From: Brevundimonas subvibrioides
GTDB taxonomy: Bacteria; Pseudomonadota; Alphaproteobacteria; Caulobacterales; Caulobacteraceae
Assembly: GCF_027271155.1 (NCBI RefSeq)
Contig: NZ_CP114542.1
Location: 2,589,001 to 2,653,000 of the forward strand
DNA length: 64,000 nucleotides
Reading direction: 5' to 3'
Below are positions 55,106-64,000 of this stretch, piece by piece. The notes under the pieces were generated by a model that saw only the letters and a list, made by a program, of their open reading frames with translations, had not been told where the DNA came from and ran no database searches. Positions within the stretch are counted from its first letter, which is position 1. The number at the start of each line of letters is the position of its first letter. Both the position numbers and the translations under genes were made by a program.

Positions 55106-55186
55106 GCGGCGGCCCAAAGTTCGCCACCGGGATCCGCAGGTGCACGAAGAAACTGCTAGATCGCGGCGAAGGATCGAGGAACCGAG

Positions 55187-56395
55187 ATGAAGATCGAGTC
55201 GGCGAAAGTCATTGTCACGTGTCCCGGGCGTAACTTCGTGACGCTCAAGATCACGACCGATCAGGGAGTCTACGGCATCGGCGACGCCACATTGAATGGT
55301 CGCGAACTGCCGGTGGTGTCCTATCTTGAGGACCATGTCATCCCGTGCCTTGTGGGAAAGGATCCGCGCCGGATCGAGGACATCTGGCAGTATCTCTATC
55401 GGGGCGGGTACTGGCGTCGCGGCCCGGTGACCATGTCCGCCATCTCTGCGGTCGACACAGCGCTCTGGGACATCAAGGCCAAGATGGCCGGCATGCCGCT
55501 TTACGACCTTCTGGGCGGCAGGAGCCGCGAGGGGGTCATGGTCTATGGCCATGCAAACGGCATCGATCTGGCCGAAACCGTGGACGAGGTCGGTCGCTAT
55601 ATCGACATGGGCTACCGGGCCATTCGCGCCCAATCCGGCGTGCCGGGCATCAAGGACGCCTACGGCGTTGGCCGGGGCAAGATGTATTATGAGCCGGCGG
55701 ACGCCGCCCTTCCGTCCGAGACGGTCTGGGATACGAGCAGATACCTCAATTTCGTGCCCCGGCTTTTTGACAAACTTCGCGATACCTATGGCTTCGACCA
55801 ACACCTGCTGCACGACGCCCACCACCGGTTGACCCCGATCGAGGCCGGATCGCTGGGTCGCCGACTGGAGCCCTATCAGCTGTTCTGGCTCGAAGATGCG
55901 ACGCCGGCTGAAAACCAGGAGGCGTTCAAGCTGATCCGCCAGCATACGACGACGCCCCTGGCCGTCGGCGAGATCTTCAACACGATCTGGGACGCCAAGG
56001 ACCTGATCCAGAACCAGCTCATCGACTATATCCGCACAACGGTCGTCAGGGCCGGCGGGATCACCCACCTGCGCCGGATCGCGGACTTTGCCGGCGTCTG
56101 GCAGGTCCGGACCGGCTGCCACGGCGCGACCGACCTGTCGCCCGTGACCATGGGCGCGGCCCTGCATTTCGATGCCTGGGTCCCGAATTTCGGCATCCAG
56201 GAATACATGCGTCACACGCCGGAGACGGACGCGGTCTTCCCGCATGACTACACCTTCGAAAAGGGCTTCCTCTATCCGGGCGAGACGCCGGGCCACGGGG
56301 TCGATATCGACGAAGCCGAGGCCGCCAAATACCCCTACAAGCCCGCCTACCTGCCCGTCGCGCGGCTGGAAGATGGCAGTATGTGGAACTGGTAA
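55187..56395 (+). CDS. manD: D-mannonate dehydratase (enolase superfamily)
   Basis: 402 residues, the exact usual length of the ManD subgroup. Key residues sit at the numbers I remember for the Novosphingobium enzyme: metal ligands Asp210, Glu236 and Glu262, catalytic Tyr159, Arg147 and His212. All are present ([37 protein letters not shown]). It converts D-mannonate to 2-keto-3-deoxygluconate (EC 4.2.1.8) in glucuronate breakdown. Some relatives are slow enzymes that also act on D-gluconate. GAGGAACCGAG precedes the ATG. No uronate isomerase or KDG kinase is nearby, so it is an orphan here. Confidence 0.9.
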   Translation: MKIESAKVIVTCPGRNFVTLKITTDQGVYGIGDATLNGRELPVVSYLEDHVIPCLVGKDPRRIEDIWQYLYRGGYWRRGPVTMSAISAVDTALWDIKAKMAGMPLYDLLGGRSREGVMVYGHANGIDLAETVDEVGRYIDMGYRAIRAQSGVPGIKDAYGVGRGKMYYEPADAALPSETVWDTSRYLNFVPRLFDKLRDTYGFDQHLLHDAHHRLTPIEAGSLGRRLEPYQLFWLEDATPAENQEAFKLIRQHTTTPLAVGEIFNTIWDAKDLIQNQLIDYIRTTVVRAGGITHLRRIADFAGVWQVRTGCHGATDLSPVTMGAALHFDAWVPNFGIQEYMRHTPETDAVFPHDYTFEKGFLYPGETPGHGVDIDEAEAAKYPYKPAYLPVARLEDGSMWNW

Positions 56396-56497
56396 GGGCG
56401 AAGCCGTCATGACGCCGGCTCACCGATCTGCCAACCGCCCTCGCTTGAAGGGCCGGTGATCGGAGGTCCGAACTTCGTCGTTCGGCACCCGATGGAG

Positions 56498-57934
56498 TCA
56501 CAACCGTCGTCGATACGACGTTGAGCCTGACGTCGGTGCCACCGTATCGACATCGCGCCATCCGGCACCCAATGCCAGCTGTGCCGATATCCAGGCCTGA
56601 AGTTCATCGGACTGCGCCTGAAGGGCGTTGATCTGGACCGACAAGGCGTCCGCTTCGGCCTGCAGACGCGCCAGACGCGAAGCCTGCCCGGCGCTCTCGC
56701 GGACGACCACCAGATCACGTCGGCTGTCGGAAGCGTCCATGGCACTCAGAGCCAGGCGCGCGGCCTCTCTGCGGCTCTGCCAGACATCCAGGGCGCCGTC
56801 GGCTTCTTCCAGGGCGGCCAGGGTCGTGCCTTCCCAGCGGGCGAGCGCCGCTTCGGATCGAGCGTCGGCCGCGACCACGCGCTGACGCAGTCGGGGCATG
56901 TCAAACAAGCCCCAGGTGAGCGACGGCCCGACAGAAAAGCCCGTCGCGCCGGCATCGCCCAGGCGATCGGGATCCGCCGTGAGATTGACGTTGCCCGCCA
57001 GACTTATGCGCGGATAGAGGTCCGCGACCGCCACCCTCGCCTGCGCCGCCGCGGCGGCGAACTGTCGTTCTGCGGCCGCAACATCCGGCCTGCGCCGCAG
57101 CATGCCGGCCGGATCGCCGGCCGCCAGCGTCGTGGGCACCTGTGGCAGACGCCCATCGGCCAATGTAGTGCCCGGCGCATCTCCGCTCAGCACGGCGATG
57201 CGACGGGCAGCATTGCGCTGCGCCGCGCCCACCGCAGGCAGTTCCGCCCGGGCCTGGTCCAGCGCCGCCCTGGCCGCCTCCGTATCGTATCGCGAAACCC
57301 CGCCGAGGGTTTCGGCCGTCTCCAGGCTGTCCAGGATCTGCTGCTGGACGTCCACGCGCCGTTGAATCCGCTCTTCGAGCGCGGACGCGTACCGATACTC
57401 GGCCCAGGCGCGGACGAGCGCAGCGGCGACGCCGGCTTCCACCTGACGACGCATCCAGCGCGCTTCGTCTGCCTGCGCTCGCGCCATGTCGAGGTTGGCG
57501 GCCAGACCCCCGAACAGATCGAGTTCCCAGGACAGACCGACGCCGACATTGGCGAGCGTCTGGGTCGACAGCCGTTCGGGCGTTCCCGGAACCGGGGGTT
57601 GAGACAATCCGGCGACGCGGGTCCGGGTAAGACCCGCCCCGACTTGACCGCCCGGCCCACGTGCCGCCAGCGACTCGCCCGCAAGGGCCTGTGTCGCTCG
57701 AAGATTGGCGTCCGCCGCCCTCAGATCGGCGTTGCGGCTCAAGGCGCGTTCGACGAGGCGATCCAGCGCCGGGTCGTTGAATCCGGTCCACCAGTCGAGA
57801 ACGACCTGCCCCTCCTGATCGTCTGCGACGCTCCACGTCGCCATGTTCGGCGTCGTCGGATCGCGGACCGGCAGGGACATGCAACCCCCTGCTGCGACAA
57901 GCGCCAGGGCGAGCGCTGAAATCTGGGCCTTCAT
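56498..57934 (-). CDS. RND efflux outer-membrane lipoprotein (OprM/NodT family)
   Basis: 478 residues from the ATG at 57934, which overlaps the RND stop (ATGA). The lipobox VAAGGC puts the lipidated Cys at 18. Two repeats of the TolC-like fold are seen (WWTGFNDPALDRLVERAL, RADLR-type segments, MLRRRPDVAAAERQ, YPRISLAG). It forms the outer-membrane channel of the pump encoded just upstream in the same operon. Confidence 0.92.
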   Translation of the reverse strand: MKAQISALALALVAAGGCMSLPVRDPTTPNMATWSVADDQEGQVVLDWWTGFNDPALDRLVERALSRNADLRAADANLRATQALAGESLAARGPGGQVGAGLTRTRVAGLSQPPVPGTPERLSTQTLANVGVGLSWELDLFGGLAANLDMARAQADEARWMRRQVEAGVAAALVRAWAEYRYASALEERIQRRVDVQQQILDSLETAETLGGVSRYDTEAARAALDQARAELPAVGAAQRNAARRIAVLSGDAPGTTLADGRLPQVPTTLAAGDPAGMLRRRPDVAAAERQFAAAAAQARVAVADLYPRISLAGNVNLTADPDRLGDAGATGFSVGPSLTWGLFDMPRLRQRVVAADARSEAALARWEGTTLAALEEADGALDVWQSRREAARLALSAMDASDSRRDLVVVRESAGQASRLARLQAEADALSVQINALQAQSDELQAWISAQLALGAGWRDVDTVAPTSGSTSYRRRL

Positions 57935-60900
57935 GACTGGATCTCCAAAGCGCTCGCAGGGCCGCGATGCCAGGTGGGTAAACGTTCGAACAGCAGGGCG
58001 TAGAGCGCCGGGATCAGCACGAGCGTGATCAGGGTGCCGAGCGCCAGCCCCCCCATCATCGCCGCCGCCATCGGTCTCCACAGATCGCCGCCGAACAGAA
58101 ACAGAGGGATCAGCCCGACGATGCACGTCAGCTTGGTCATGACGATCGGCCTCAATCGAACTTCAGCGGCGCGGGTGACGGCCTCGATATGACTTGCGCC
58201 GTCCCGTCGCTCTTCGATGACCCGTTCAAGAAGAAGAACGGCATTGTTGACGATGATGCCGGCCAGGGCGAGCAGGCCAAGGGTGGCCGTGAAGTTCATT
58301 TCCTGTCCCGTCAGGAACAGCCCCGCCGTGGCGCCGATCAGGACAAACGGTATGGAGGCCATGATGATGATCGTCTTGCGCACGCTTCCGAACTGCCAAA
58401 GGAACAGGCCCGCCATGCCAACCAGGGCCAGAGGAAAATACGTGGCCAGGCCCGAGTTCGCCTCGGCCGATTCCTCGATCTCGCCGCCCATTTCCAGCGT
58501 CTGCCCCGGCACCGGTTCCAGCCTGGCGACCGTCGGTGCGACGCGATCGGTGATCGCCTGGGACGTCATGGTCGGATGACGGGCCGACACCGTGATCGCG
58601 CTGCGTTGATCGCGACGATTGAGGACGCTGTCCTGGTCGGCGATCCGGATCGTGGCAATGTCCGCCAGGGCAACGCCCTCTCGAACCGGCGTCATTCCCA
58701 CACTCTCGGGTGCCAGCCGCATGGACGGGTCGGCGCGCAGGATGACGGGCGTCAGCAGGTCACCGCGCGAGAGGGTCGTCACCGTAACCCCTGAGTAGGC
58801 GGCCTGGAGCGCCTGCGCCGCGTCGATCGGCGTAACGCCGGCCGCTTCGGCGCGTGCGGGATCGATGTCGATCACCAGCCGTGGGATCAGACCCTCGGCA
58901 TCGTCTCTCACATCTTCGATACCCGGGATGTTTCGTAGTCCGGCCTTCAGGACATCGGCCGCACGTTCCAGGGCGGCGCGGTCAGGACCCGAGAGGATGA
59001 ATACGGCCTTGCCCGCCTCCGAGGCACCCAGAGAGAAGCGTTTCGGCTGAAGCCGCGCCTGCGGAAAGCGTTGGGCCAGATCGGAACGCAGCGCTTCCAC
59101 GGCGGCGTCGCGGTTCGTTCCAGGTGCCAGATTGACGATGGCATAGGCCCGGTGCGACGCCGGCGTCGGGGGGTTCAGCCCGAGGATGAAACGCGGCCCT
59201 CCATCGCCAACATAGATGACGTTGCCGACCACGTCAGGATGGACCGCCCTGTTGCCTATGCGGGCCGAGATCGCCTGGGCGAGATCCAATGTCGCGCGCG
59301 ACGACGAACCCGGCGAGAGTTCAATGGGAATCTGGACCTGATCGCGCTCGGACGGGGGCAACAGGCTTTGCGGAAGCAGGCTGTTCAGACCCACCGCAAG
59401 GGTCAGCAGCGCGGCCATGGCCAGAATGACGAGGCCCGGACGCGCCACGATGAGGCGCACCTTGCGGGCGTACCATGTCTTGATGCGGCCGATCCAATCG
59501 GTCTTCTCGTGGTCGCCGTGCGGCACCTTGATGTACATCCGGCACAGCAATGCGATCACCGTCAGCGCCAGAAACAGGGACAGCAGCAGGGTGATGCCCA
59601 GCACAATCGCCAGGCTGCGCATATACTCCGACACGCCATTGGAGCCGGCCACGAGCGGGGCAAAGGCCAGAATGATCGCCAGCGACGAAACCAGCAGAGG
59701 CGCGGCCATCGTGCGGCCGGCTGCGACCGCCGCCGACGTGGGTTGCTCGCCGTCGCCGATCCGCCTCTGGTAGTCTTCCACCACGACGATGGCGTTATCG
59801 ACGAAGATGCCGAGGGCGATGATGATGGCGCCGATCGAAACCTGGTGAAGCTCGATCTTGAGGGCACGCATGATCAGCATCGTGCCCAGGACCGTCAGCG
59901 GGACGATCACGCTGGTCACGAGACCGGCACGCCAACCGAGAAACACCACGACGACGCCAAGAACCACCGCCACGGTTTCGAGAAAGATTTTTCCGACCTT
60001 CATCAGACTGTGGGAGACGACGTCGGCCTGATCCGTGATGGGGGTGAGGCTCATTCCGACCGGCAGTTCGGCCTGGATCTCCTTGACCTCTGCGTTCACG
60101 GCCTGTGCGAACCCGATGACGTTCAGACCGGGCTGCATTGACACGCCGAGCACCACAGCCGGCTTGCCGTCCATGACGACGGCCGAAACGGGTGGATCCT
60201 GCGGTTGCTGTTTGATCGCGGCCAGGGTCGACAGCGGCACGGACGTTCCGTCGGCCAGGGCAACGGGCACCGCACCGACGGCAGAGGCGTCTGCAAGAGA
60301 TCCGCTGGCGTAAAGCGTCACTGTGCGGCCGGAGACGTCGATCTCTCCGGCAGCAGCCACCGCATTGCGATCCGAAATCGCCTTCACGATCGCATCCATT
60401 TTCAGGCCCGCTGTCGCCAGGGCCGATGGAGAAACCTCGACGTAGATCTGTTCCTCGCGCACGCCGTGCAGCGAAATCTGATCCACGCCCGGAACGGCTT
60501 GCAGGCGCAGGCGCGTCATCCGCGCGAATTCCTGCAACTGCCCCGCACTGTACTGTTCACCGCTCAGGGCCAGCGTCAGAACGGATACACGCCCCCAGGA
60601 GTCGTTGATGACGGGCCCGACCGTGCCCTGTGGAAACTGCCCGGCGGCCTCACCAGCCCGTGCTCTCAACTTCTGCCAGACAGCGTCGACGCGATCTGGA
60701 GGCGTCGCGGCGTGGAGCGTGACCGTCATGAAGAGGGCGCCCGGCCGAACCGTCGTCTCGATCTTCTTGACCTCCGCAACGGTGCGAATGCGTTCCTCGA
60801 GCGGCCTGGCGATGAGGCTTTCCATTCTTTGCGGCGTCGCGCCCGGCAGATAGGCTTCCACCGTGGCGGCGCGGAAGGGAACCGTCGGCTCCTCCGTCGC

Positions 60901-60999
60901 CGGAAAACCGAAAAGGGCGGCAAGTCCGGCGAGAAACAGCGCCAGGGCGGCGATGAGGGTAAAGCGCGAGCGCTTCACGGCGATTTGGGTCAGGGACAT
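57931..60999 (-). CDS. RND-family efflux transporter (inner-membrane pump)
   Basis: 1022 residues, normal for HAE-type RND pumps. Helix 1 (RFTLIAALALFLAGLAALFGF), a large periplasmic loop, helix 4 with the proton-relay acidic residue (GIFVDNAIVVVED, where many pumps have two Asp), and a repeat of the layout in the second half (ALAGIIVNNAVLLLER). It exports small hydrophobic or amphipathic compounds with proton entry. Start 15 bp after the adaptor gene. Substrate cannot be told from sequence. Confidence 0.93.
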   Translation of the reverse strand: MSLTQIAVKRSRFTLIAALALFLAGLAALFGFPATEEPTVPFRAATVEAYLPGATPQRMESLIARPLEERIRTVAEVKKIETTVRPGALFMTVTLHAATPPDRVDAVWQKLRARAGEAAGQFPQGTVGPVINDSWGRVSVLTLALSGEQYSAGQLQEFARMTRLRLQAVPGVDQISLHGVREEQIYVEVSPSALATAGLKMDAIVKAISDRNAVAAAGEIDVSGRTVTLYASGSLADASAVGAVPVALADGTSVPLSTLAAIKQQPQDPPVSAVVMDGKPAVVLGVSMQPGLNVIGFAQAVNAEVKEIQAELPVGMSLTPITDQADVVSHSLMKVGKIFLETVAVVLGVVVVFLGWRAGLVTSVIVPLTVLGTMLIMRALKIELHQVSIGAIIIALGIFVDNAIVVVEDYQRRIGDGEQPTSAAVAAGRTMAAPLLVSSLAIILAFAPLVAGSNGVSEYMRSLAIVLGITLLLSLFLALTVIALLCRMYIKVPHGDHEKTDWIGRIKTWYARKVRLIVARPGLVILAMAALLTLAVGLNSLLPQSLLPPSERDQVQIPIELSPGSSSRATLDLAQAISARIGNRAVHPDVVGNVIYVGDGGPRFILGLNPPTPASHRAYAIVNLAPGTNRDAAVEALRSDLAQRFPQARLQPKRFSLGASEAGKAVFILSGPDRAALERAADVLKAGLRNIPGIEDVRDDAEGLIPRLVIDIDPARAEAAGVTPIDAAQALQAAYSGVTVTTLSRGDLLTPVILRADPSMRLAPESVGMTPVREGVALADIATIRIADQDSVLNRRDQRSAITVSARHPTMTSQAITDRVAPTVARLEPVPGQTLEMGGEIEESAEANSGLATYFPLALVGMAGLFLWQFGSVRKTIIIMASIPFVLIGATAGLFLTGQEMNFTATLGLLALAGIIVNNAVLLLERVIEERRDGASHIEAVTRAAEVRLRPIVMTKLTCIVGLIPLFLFGGDLWRPMAAAMMGGLALGTLITLVLIPALYALLFERLPTWHRGPASALEIQS

Positions 61000-61014
61000 G
61001 TCACGAGCCGCAGA

Positions 61015-62103
61015 TCAGGAGGTGTAGGGAAGCGGACGAAGCTTCTGTCCGGGTTTGACCAGTTCGCCGCCCGCCGCGACGACGGACTGGCCGGCAACGA
61101 TCCGGCCGCGGACACGTGCGCCCCGGGAAGAGACATCGATCAGGGCGACCGGAGTCGCCGAGGCCCGACCCTGGTTGTCCAGAAGCAGGACGCGACGCCC
61201 GCCGGCGCGATCGGCCAACAGGGCCGACAATGGCACGGTCACATCTCCGGCCTGAGCATCACGTCCTGCCAGCCGAAGCTCCACGGCCGCCCCCTGGGGC
61301 GCCGCACCCGACACAATGAGGAAGCGCGACGATCGGGCGTCGACGCCGGCGGCGCGGGACGAGACACCCACCAGCCGCGCGACGCCCTCGGCACCGCCAA
61401 AGCGGAACGAGACGCTTTGGCCAGGCGTCATCTGATCCACCAGGGTGCCGGGAACCGACGCGACGATCTCGCGCGCTCCACCTGCATCCAACGAAAACAG
61501 GGCGGCACCGGCGGTCAGGACGGACGACAACTCGCCCTGACGGGCCGTGATCACGCCGTCGGCCGGCGCACGGACAGCGGTCTTGCCGAGGATGCGTGTC
61601 GCTTCTGCCGATTGGGCGGAGATGGCGTCAACCCGGCTTTCCGCCTGCTGCGCGGTCGTGCGCGCACTGTCCAGATCCTGCCGGGAAGCCGCTCCGGCCG
61701 CGACGAGGCCTTCCAGTCGCCCTGCTTCCCGTCTCGCGCCTTCCAGCGCAGTCTGGGCGGCCCTGAGTTCGGCCTGGACCTGAGCGACCTGCAGCCGCAT
61801 CGGCTCCGCATCCAGTTCGGCCAGGACCTGGCCGGCGTGCACACGGTCGCCCACATCGGCGTAGAGGCGAACGATCCGTCCGCCGGTCTCTACGGCCACC
61901 TCATGCGCGCCAAGAGACCGAACCGTGCCTACGACCAGCGCCTGCCCCTCGCCAGCGGCCATCGCCGGTGCCGCCAGAACGGTTCTGGGTGCGTCAGTCG
62001 GCGGCGACGGCTCTGCGCAGGCTGACAGCGAAAGGGCGGAGAGCGCGATCCATGCAGCGCTCACCGCCGTGGCGGATGGTTTTACGACTGATGACTTACT
62101 CAT
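61015..62103 (-). CDS. RND efflux periplasmic adaptor (membrane fusion) lipoprotein
   Basis: 362 residues from the ATG at 62103; the start at 62133 would extend the signal peptide without benefit. The lipobox (LSLSAC) places lipidated Cys at 29. Lipoyl halves (GGRIVRLYADVGDRVHAGQVL and KTAVRAPADGVITARQGEL, each broken in the fold) flank a short alpha hairpin; beta-barrel and membrane-proximal domains follow. It links the pump to the outer-membrane channel. It begins 58 bp after the TetR gene on the same strand. Confidence 0.91.
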   Translation of the reverse strand: MSKSSVVKPSATAVSAAWIALSALSLSACAEPSPPTDAPRTVLAAPAMAAGEGQALVVGTVRSLGAHEVAVETGGRIVRLYADVGDRVHAGQVLAELDAEPMRLQVAQVQAELRAAQTALEGARREAGRLEGLVAAGAASRQDLDSARTTAQQAESRVDAISAQSAEATRILGKTAVRAPADGVITARQGELSSVLTAGAALFSLDAGGAREIVASVPGTLVDQMTPGQSVSFRFGGAEGVARLVGVSSRAAGVDARSSRFLIVSGAAPQGAAVELRLAGRDAQAGDVTVPLSALLADRAGGRRVLLLDNQGRASATPVALIDVSSRGARVRGRIVAGQSVVAAGGELVKPGQKLRPLPYTS

Positions 62104-62161
62104 AAAATTGTCACAGCGGGACGTGGTTTGCATTGGATTTGTTCCTCCGAAGATTGGACGG

Positions 62162-62788
62162 CTAGGGCTTCGGCGCCGTCGCGCGACGCAAGAGTTTCAT
62201 CGTGGCGTCGACGAACGATCCACGGACGGCGGCAGGCAGGCAGAGGCGGCCGAATATGCCGTCGCAGAGGCAGCAGACGGCCGTTGCGAGTTCATCGGCG
62301 TCGATCTGCGGGTCGATCTGGCGGCGAGACTGCGCCACGAGGATCGCACGAACCATGGCAGCCTGCAGATGTTGCTCGGAGAAGGACAGACGGTCCGCGA
62401 CTGCAGACGAACGACTGGCCTCGGCGAGAATTTCCAGCCGCACCCGGGCCAACGCCTCGACCTGAGGGTCGTTTACGATCGTGTTCAGCAGGGTTTCGGC
62501 CGCCGCCATGAAGTCATCGCCTTCGAGCAGTCGATCAATCAGCGCCGCATTGAAGGCGAGATCCTGCTCGACGAGTTCCAGGATCAAATCCTCCTTGCTC
62601 GGGAAGTATTGATACAGACCGGCGATGCTGATTCCGGCTTCCGAGCTGATTTCCGCCGTGGTGGTGGCGTGGAAGCCCTTGCGAACGAAACACCGGTGCG
62701 CCGCCTGCAGAATCTGAAGGCGCCGCGCCGCGCGCGCCTCCGGATCGGCGGGCCGCCCTCGACCTTGAGATGATTGCTTCTGAGCCAT
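62162..62788 (-). CDS. TetR-family regulator of the efflux operon
   Basis: 208 residues from the ATG at 62788; ATG 62800 and 62842 are less likely because they overlap the promoter. The helix-turn-helix is typical (TTTAEISSEAGISIAGLYQYF, then PSKEDLI), followed by an all-helical ligand domain with cysteines. It is the first gene of the operon with the adaptor, pump and channel, so autoregulation is expected: it should repress the whole run until an exported compound binds. Confidence 0.9.
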   Translation of the reverse strand: MAQKQSSQGRGRPADPEARAARRLQILQAAHRCFVRKGFHATTTAEISSEAGISIAGLYQYFPSKEDLILELVEQDLAFNAALIDRLLEGDDFMAAAETLLNTIVNDPQVEALARVRLEILAEASRSSAVADRLSFSEQHLQAAMVRAILVAQSRRQIDPQIDADELATAVCCLCDGIFGRLCLPAAVRGSFVDATMKLLRRATAPKP

Positions 62789-62795
62789 GGTCGAT

Positions 62796-62824
62796 AACAT
62801 AACTAAGTGCTCAGTAAATGTAAA
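62796..62824 (-). promoter_or_regulatory. Promoter of the efflux operon with an embedded operator
   Basis: On the minus strand, TTTACA (62819-62824) and TATGTT (62796-62801) are separated by exactly 17 bp, a good housekeeping promoter. The spacer begins with an imperfect dyad (arms ACTGAG and CTTAGT, 62802-62815), a normal place for TetR repression. The TetR start codon lies 8 bp downstream of the -10 box, so the transcript may be nearly leaderless. Confidence 0.6.
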
Positions 62825-62983
62825 TACCCCTTGGAGCAGCACCGTCGGTTTATGTCGCGGGCTGAATAGCCACTGCCCTCACCGTGTTCAGCCAGCCGCC
62901 GTTGCCTGACCTTGGATCCTGCCGGGCAAGCCCGGACAGGACGCCGCGAGCCTGATCGCGACACGCGCCGGGGTTTGGCTTCG

Positions 62984-64000
62984 CTAGCCGGCCTTGGCGG
63001 AAAGGCCGATCAGCTTCTTCAACCGCGGCGTCACCATCGGGATCGTCAGCATGGTAGAGCCGACCGCCATCAGCAGCAGGGCGGTGAAGGTCTCGCTGGT
63101 GATGATCTGCCGGTCCAGCAGGATGTTGGCGAAGATGATCATGATCAGCGCCTTGGTCTGGAGCAGCCAGCCGATAATCGACGCCTCTCCCTTCTCCCAC
63201 TTCAGAATGCGACCCGCGAGACCGACGCCCGCCAGCTTGCCCGCCACCGAGGCGACCAGCAACGTGGCAGCGGCGGCGAACACGGCCACGCCCCCGACGT
63301 CCCATTGGGTCCGAAGGCCGGTCGACAGGAAGAAGACCGGCATGATCGCGAGCAGCACATGGTCGCGGAACAGGTCCATCTTCTTGCGGTCGAACCAGTT
63401 CCCCTCCAGCACGGCACCCGACAGGAAGGCTCCGACCATGAAATGCAGGCCCGCCCAGTCGGCCGCCAACCCGGATCCCGCCAGCCAGATCAAGGCGACG
63501 TACCAGCGATCCCGTTCCTGCAGGCGCTGCATCAGCGCGCGAACGGCCCATGTGGCGACAGTGAATCCCACCAGAAACCCGGCCTGGCGTCCGACCCGCT
63601 CCCAGTCCAGCAGGATCAGGGCGAGAACCCCCCAGATGGCGATGTCGTCCAGACTGGCATAGCGCAGCACTCGCTGGCCGAGGGGCTGGCGCAGGACGTC
63701 GAGCTTTTCCAGGAACAGCACGAGAATCGGCAGGGCCGTCACGGCGCAGGCCATGCCGATGCCCATAACCACCTGCCAGGGTTCGCCCTCGGGTCCCGCC
63801 CAACCCGGGAACTGAAGCATGCCGACCGCCACGATCGCACCGAAGGCCAGGGGAACCGCAAGGGCCAGGCCGGCCGTCACGCCCGTCTCGGAGCGACGGG
63901 CCCAGGCCTGTTTCAGATCCAGTTCCAGCCCGGCGATCCAGACGAAGATCATCACCGCCCACCAGGCGATGCCGTTCAGGGCCCCGATCACCTGCTGATT
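62984..64000 (-). CDS. CPA2-type cation:proton antiporter (5' end outside window)
   Basis: At least 335 residues; the frame stays open to the window edge, so the start is outside. Ten or more helices. The family motif region with acidic residues in the core is visible (WIAGLELDLKQAW, ASLDDIAIWGVLAL, FMVGAFLSGAVL). Relatives exchange Na+ or K+ for protons at the inner membrane. No KTN/RCK regulatory domain follows, so it is of the short NhaP/KefB-like membrane-only type. Gap 62843-62983 to the efflux operon shows nothing notable beyond the promoter. Confidence 0.85.
   Translation of the reverse strand, partial: NQQVIGALNGIAWWAVMIFVWIAGLELDLKQAWARRSETGVTAGLALAVPLAFGAIVAVGMLQFPGWAGPEGEPWQVVMGIGMACAVTALPILVLFLEKLDVLRQPLGQRVLRYASLDDIAIWGVLALILLDWERVGRQAGFLVGFTVATWAVRALMQRLQERDRWYVALIWLAGSGLAADWAGLHFMVGAFLSGAVLEGNWFDRKKMDLFRDHVLLAIMPVFFLSTGLRTQWDVGGVAVFAAAATLLVASVAGKLAGVGLAGRILKWEKGEASIIGWLLQTKALIMIIFANILLDRQIITSETFTALLLMAVGSTMLTIPMVTPRLKKLIGLSAKAG

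Noticed and set aside
60205..62025. Plus-strand open frame (606 codons) opposite the RND pump and adaptor
   Set aside because: It runs across two well-supported minus-strand genes and has no recognisable domain.

Overview
The window is GC-rich and densely coded. Its gene content fits an alphaproteobacterium of the Caulobacterales, perhaps Brevundimonas-like: TonB-dependent receptors of the Xanthomonas/Caulobacter carbohydrate type, IS6-type transposases, exported TPR-CHAT proteins and a D-mannonate dehydratase of the Novosphingobium/Caulobacter type. The organism assignment is inference from gene families, not a match to a genome. I saw no rRNA, tRNA or CRISPR array.

Region 1 (1-19755) is the most unusual part. 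Three paralogous proteins with kinesin-light-chain-like TPR arrays and a C-terminal CHAT peptidase domain (A at 1-3137, open at the window edge; B at 5472-9635; C at 14938-18585) are interleaved with a caspase-like C14 peptidase (3181-5475), a CHASE2 membrane sensor without an output domain (9632-10837), two small exported proteins of unknown function, an OmpR-type response regulator with its histidine kinase, and a membrane protein with Sel1-like repeats and a TonB-C-like end. Most junctions are ATGA or TGATG overlaps, so this looks like one or two operons. Caspase and CHAT-B have clear signal peptides and CHAT-C a weaker one, which suggests a caspase-type protease system outside the cytoplasm. 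The CHAT halves are identical by eye at DNA level over 1067 bp in all three copies, while the TPR halves differ.

Region 2 (19777-31755) is a mobile-element graveyard of IS6-type insertion sequences and fragments. It surrounds a secreted Rhs/YD-repeat cassette read leftwards (29773 to 23828): a short YD protein with two beta-sandwich-like repeats, an Rhs body, an Rhs C-terminal part with a variable tail, and an AT-rich gene placed like an immunity gene. A separate YD-fragment protein is read rightwards (30454-31029).

Region 3 (31798-43459) looks like an aldaric/uronic acid use locus: an aldehyde dehydrogenase (probably 2-oxoglutarate semialdehyde dehydrogenase) divergent from 5-dehydro-4-deoxyglucarate dehydratase, then a LysR regulator and an exported carboxylesterase; on the other strand a GudP-like MFS transporter and a Tat-exported protein; then a TonB-dependent receptor. 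A 34-bp nested dyad lies between the two divergent enzymes, and a related half lies in front of the transporter, which suggests one regulon.

Region 4 (43618-52945) holds dctA, a second TonB-dependent receptor and an exported alpha/beta hydrolase in one leftward run, divergent from dctB-dctD. Two dyads in the dctA/dctB gap look like DctD sites. DctD has GAFPGA where sigma-54 activators have GAFTGA.

Region 5 (52946-64000) has IS relics, an exported amidohydrolase, a D-mannonate dehydratase with all key residues, a TetR-MFP-RND-OMF efflux operon with an operator-like palindrome inside its promoter spacer, and a CPA2-type antiporter cut by the window edge.
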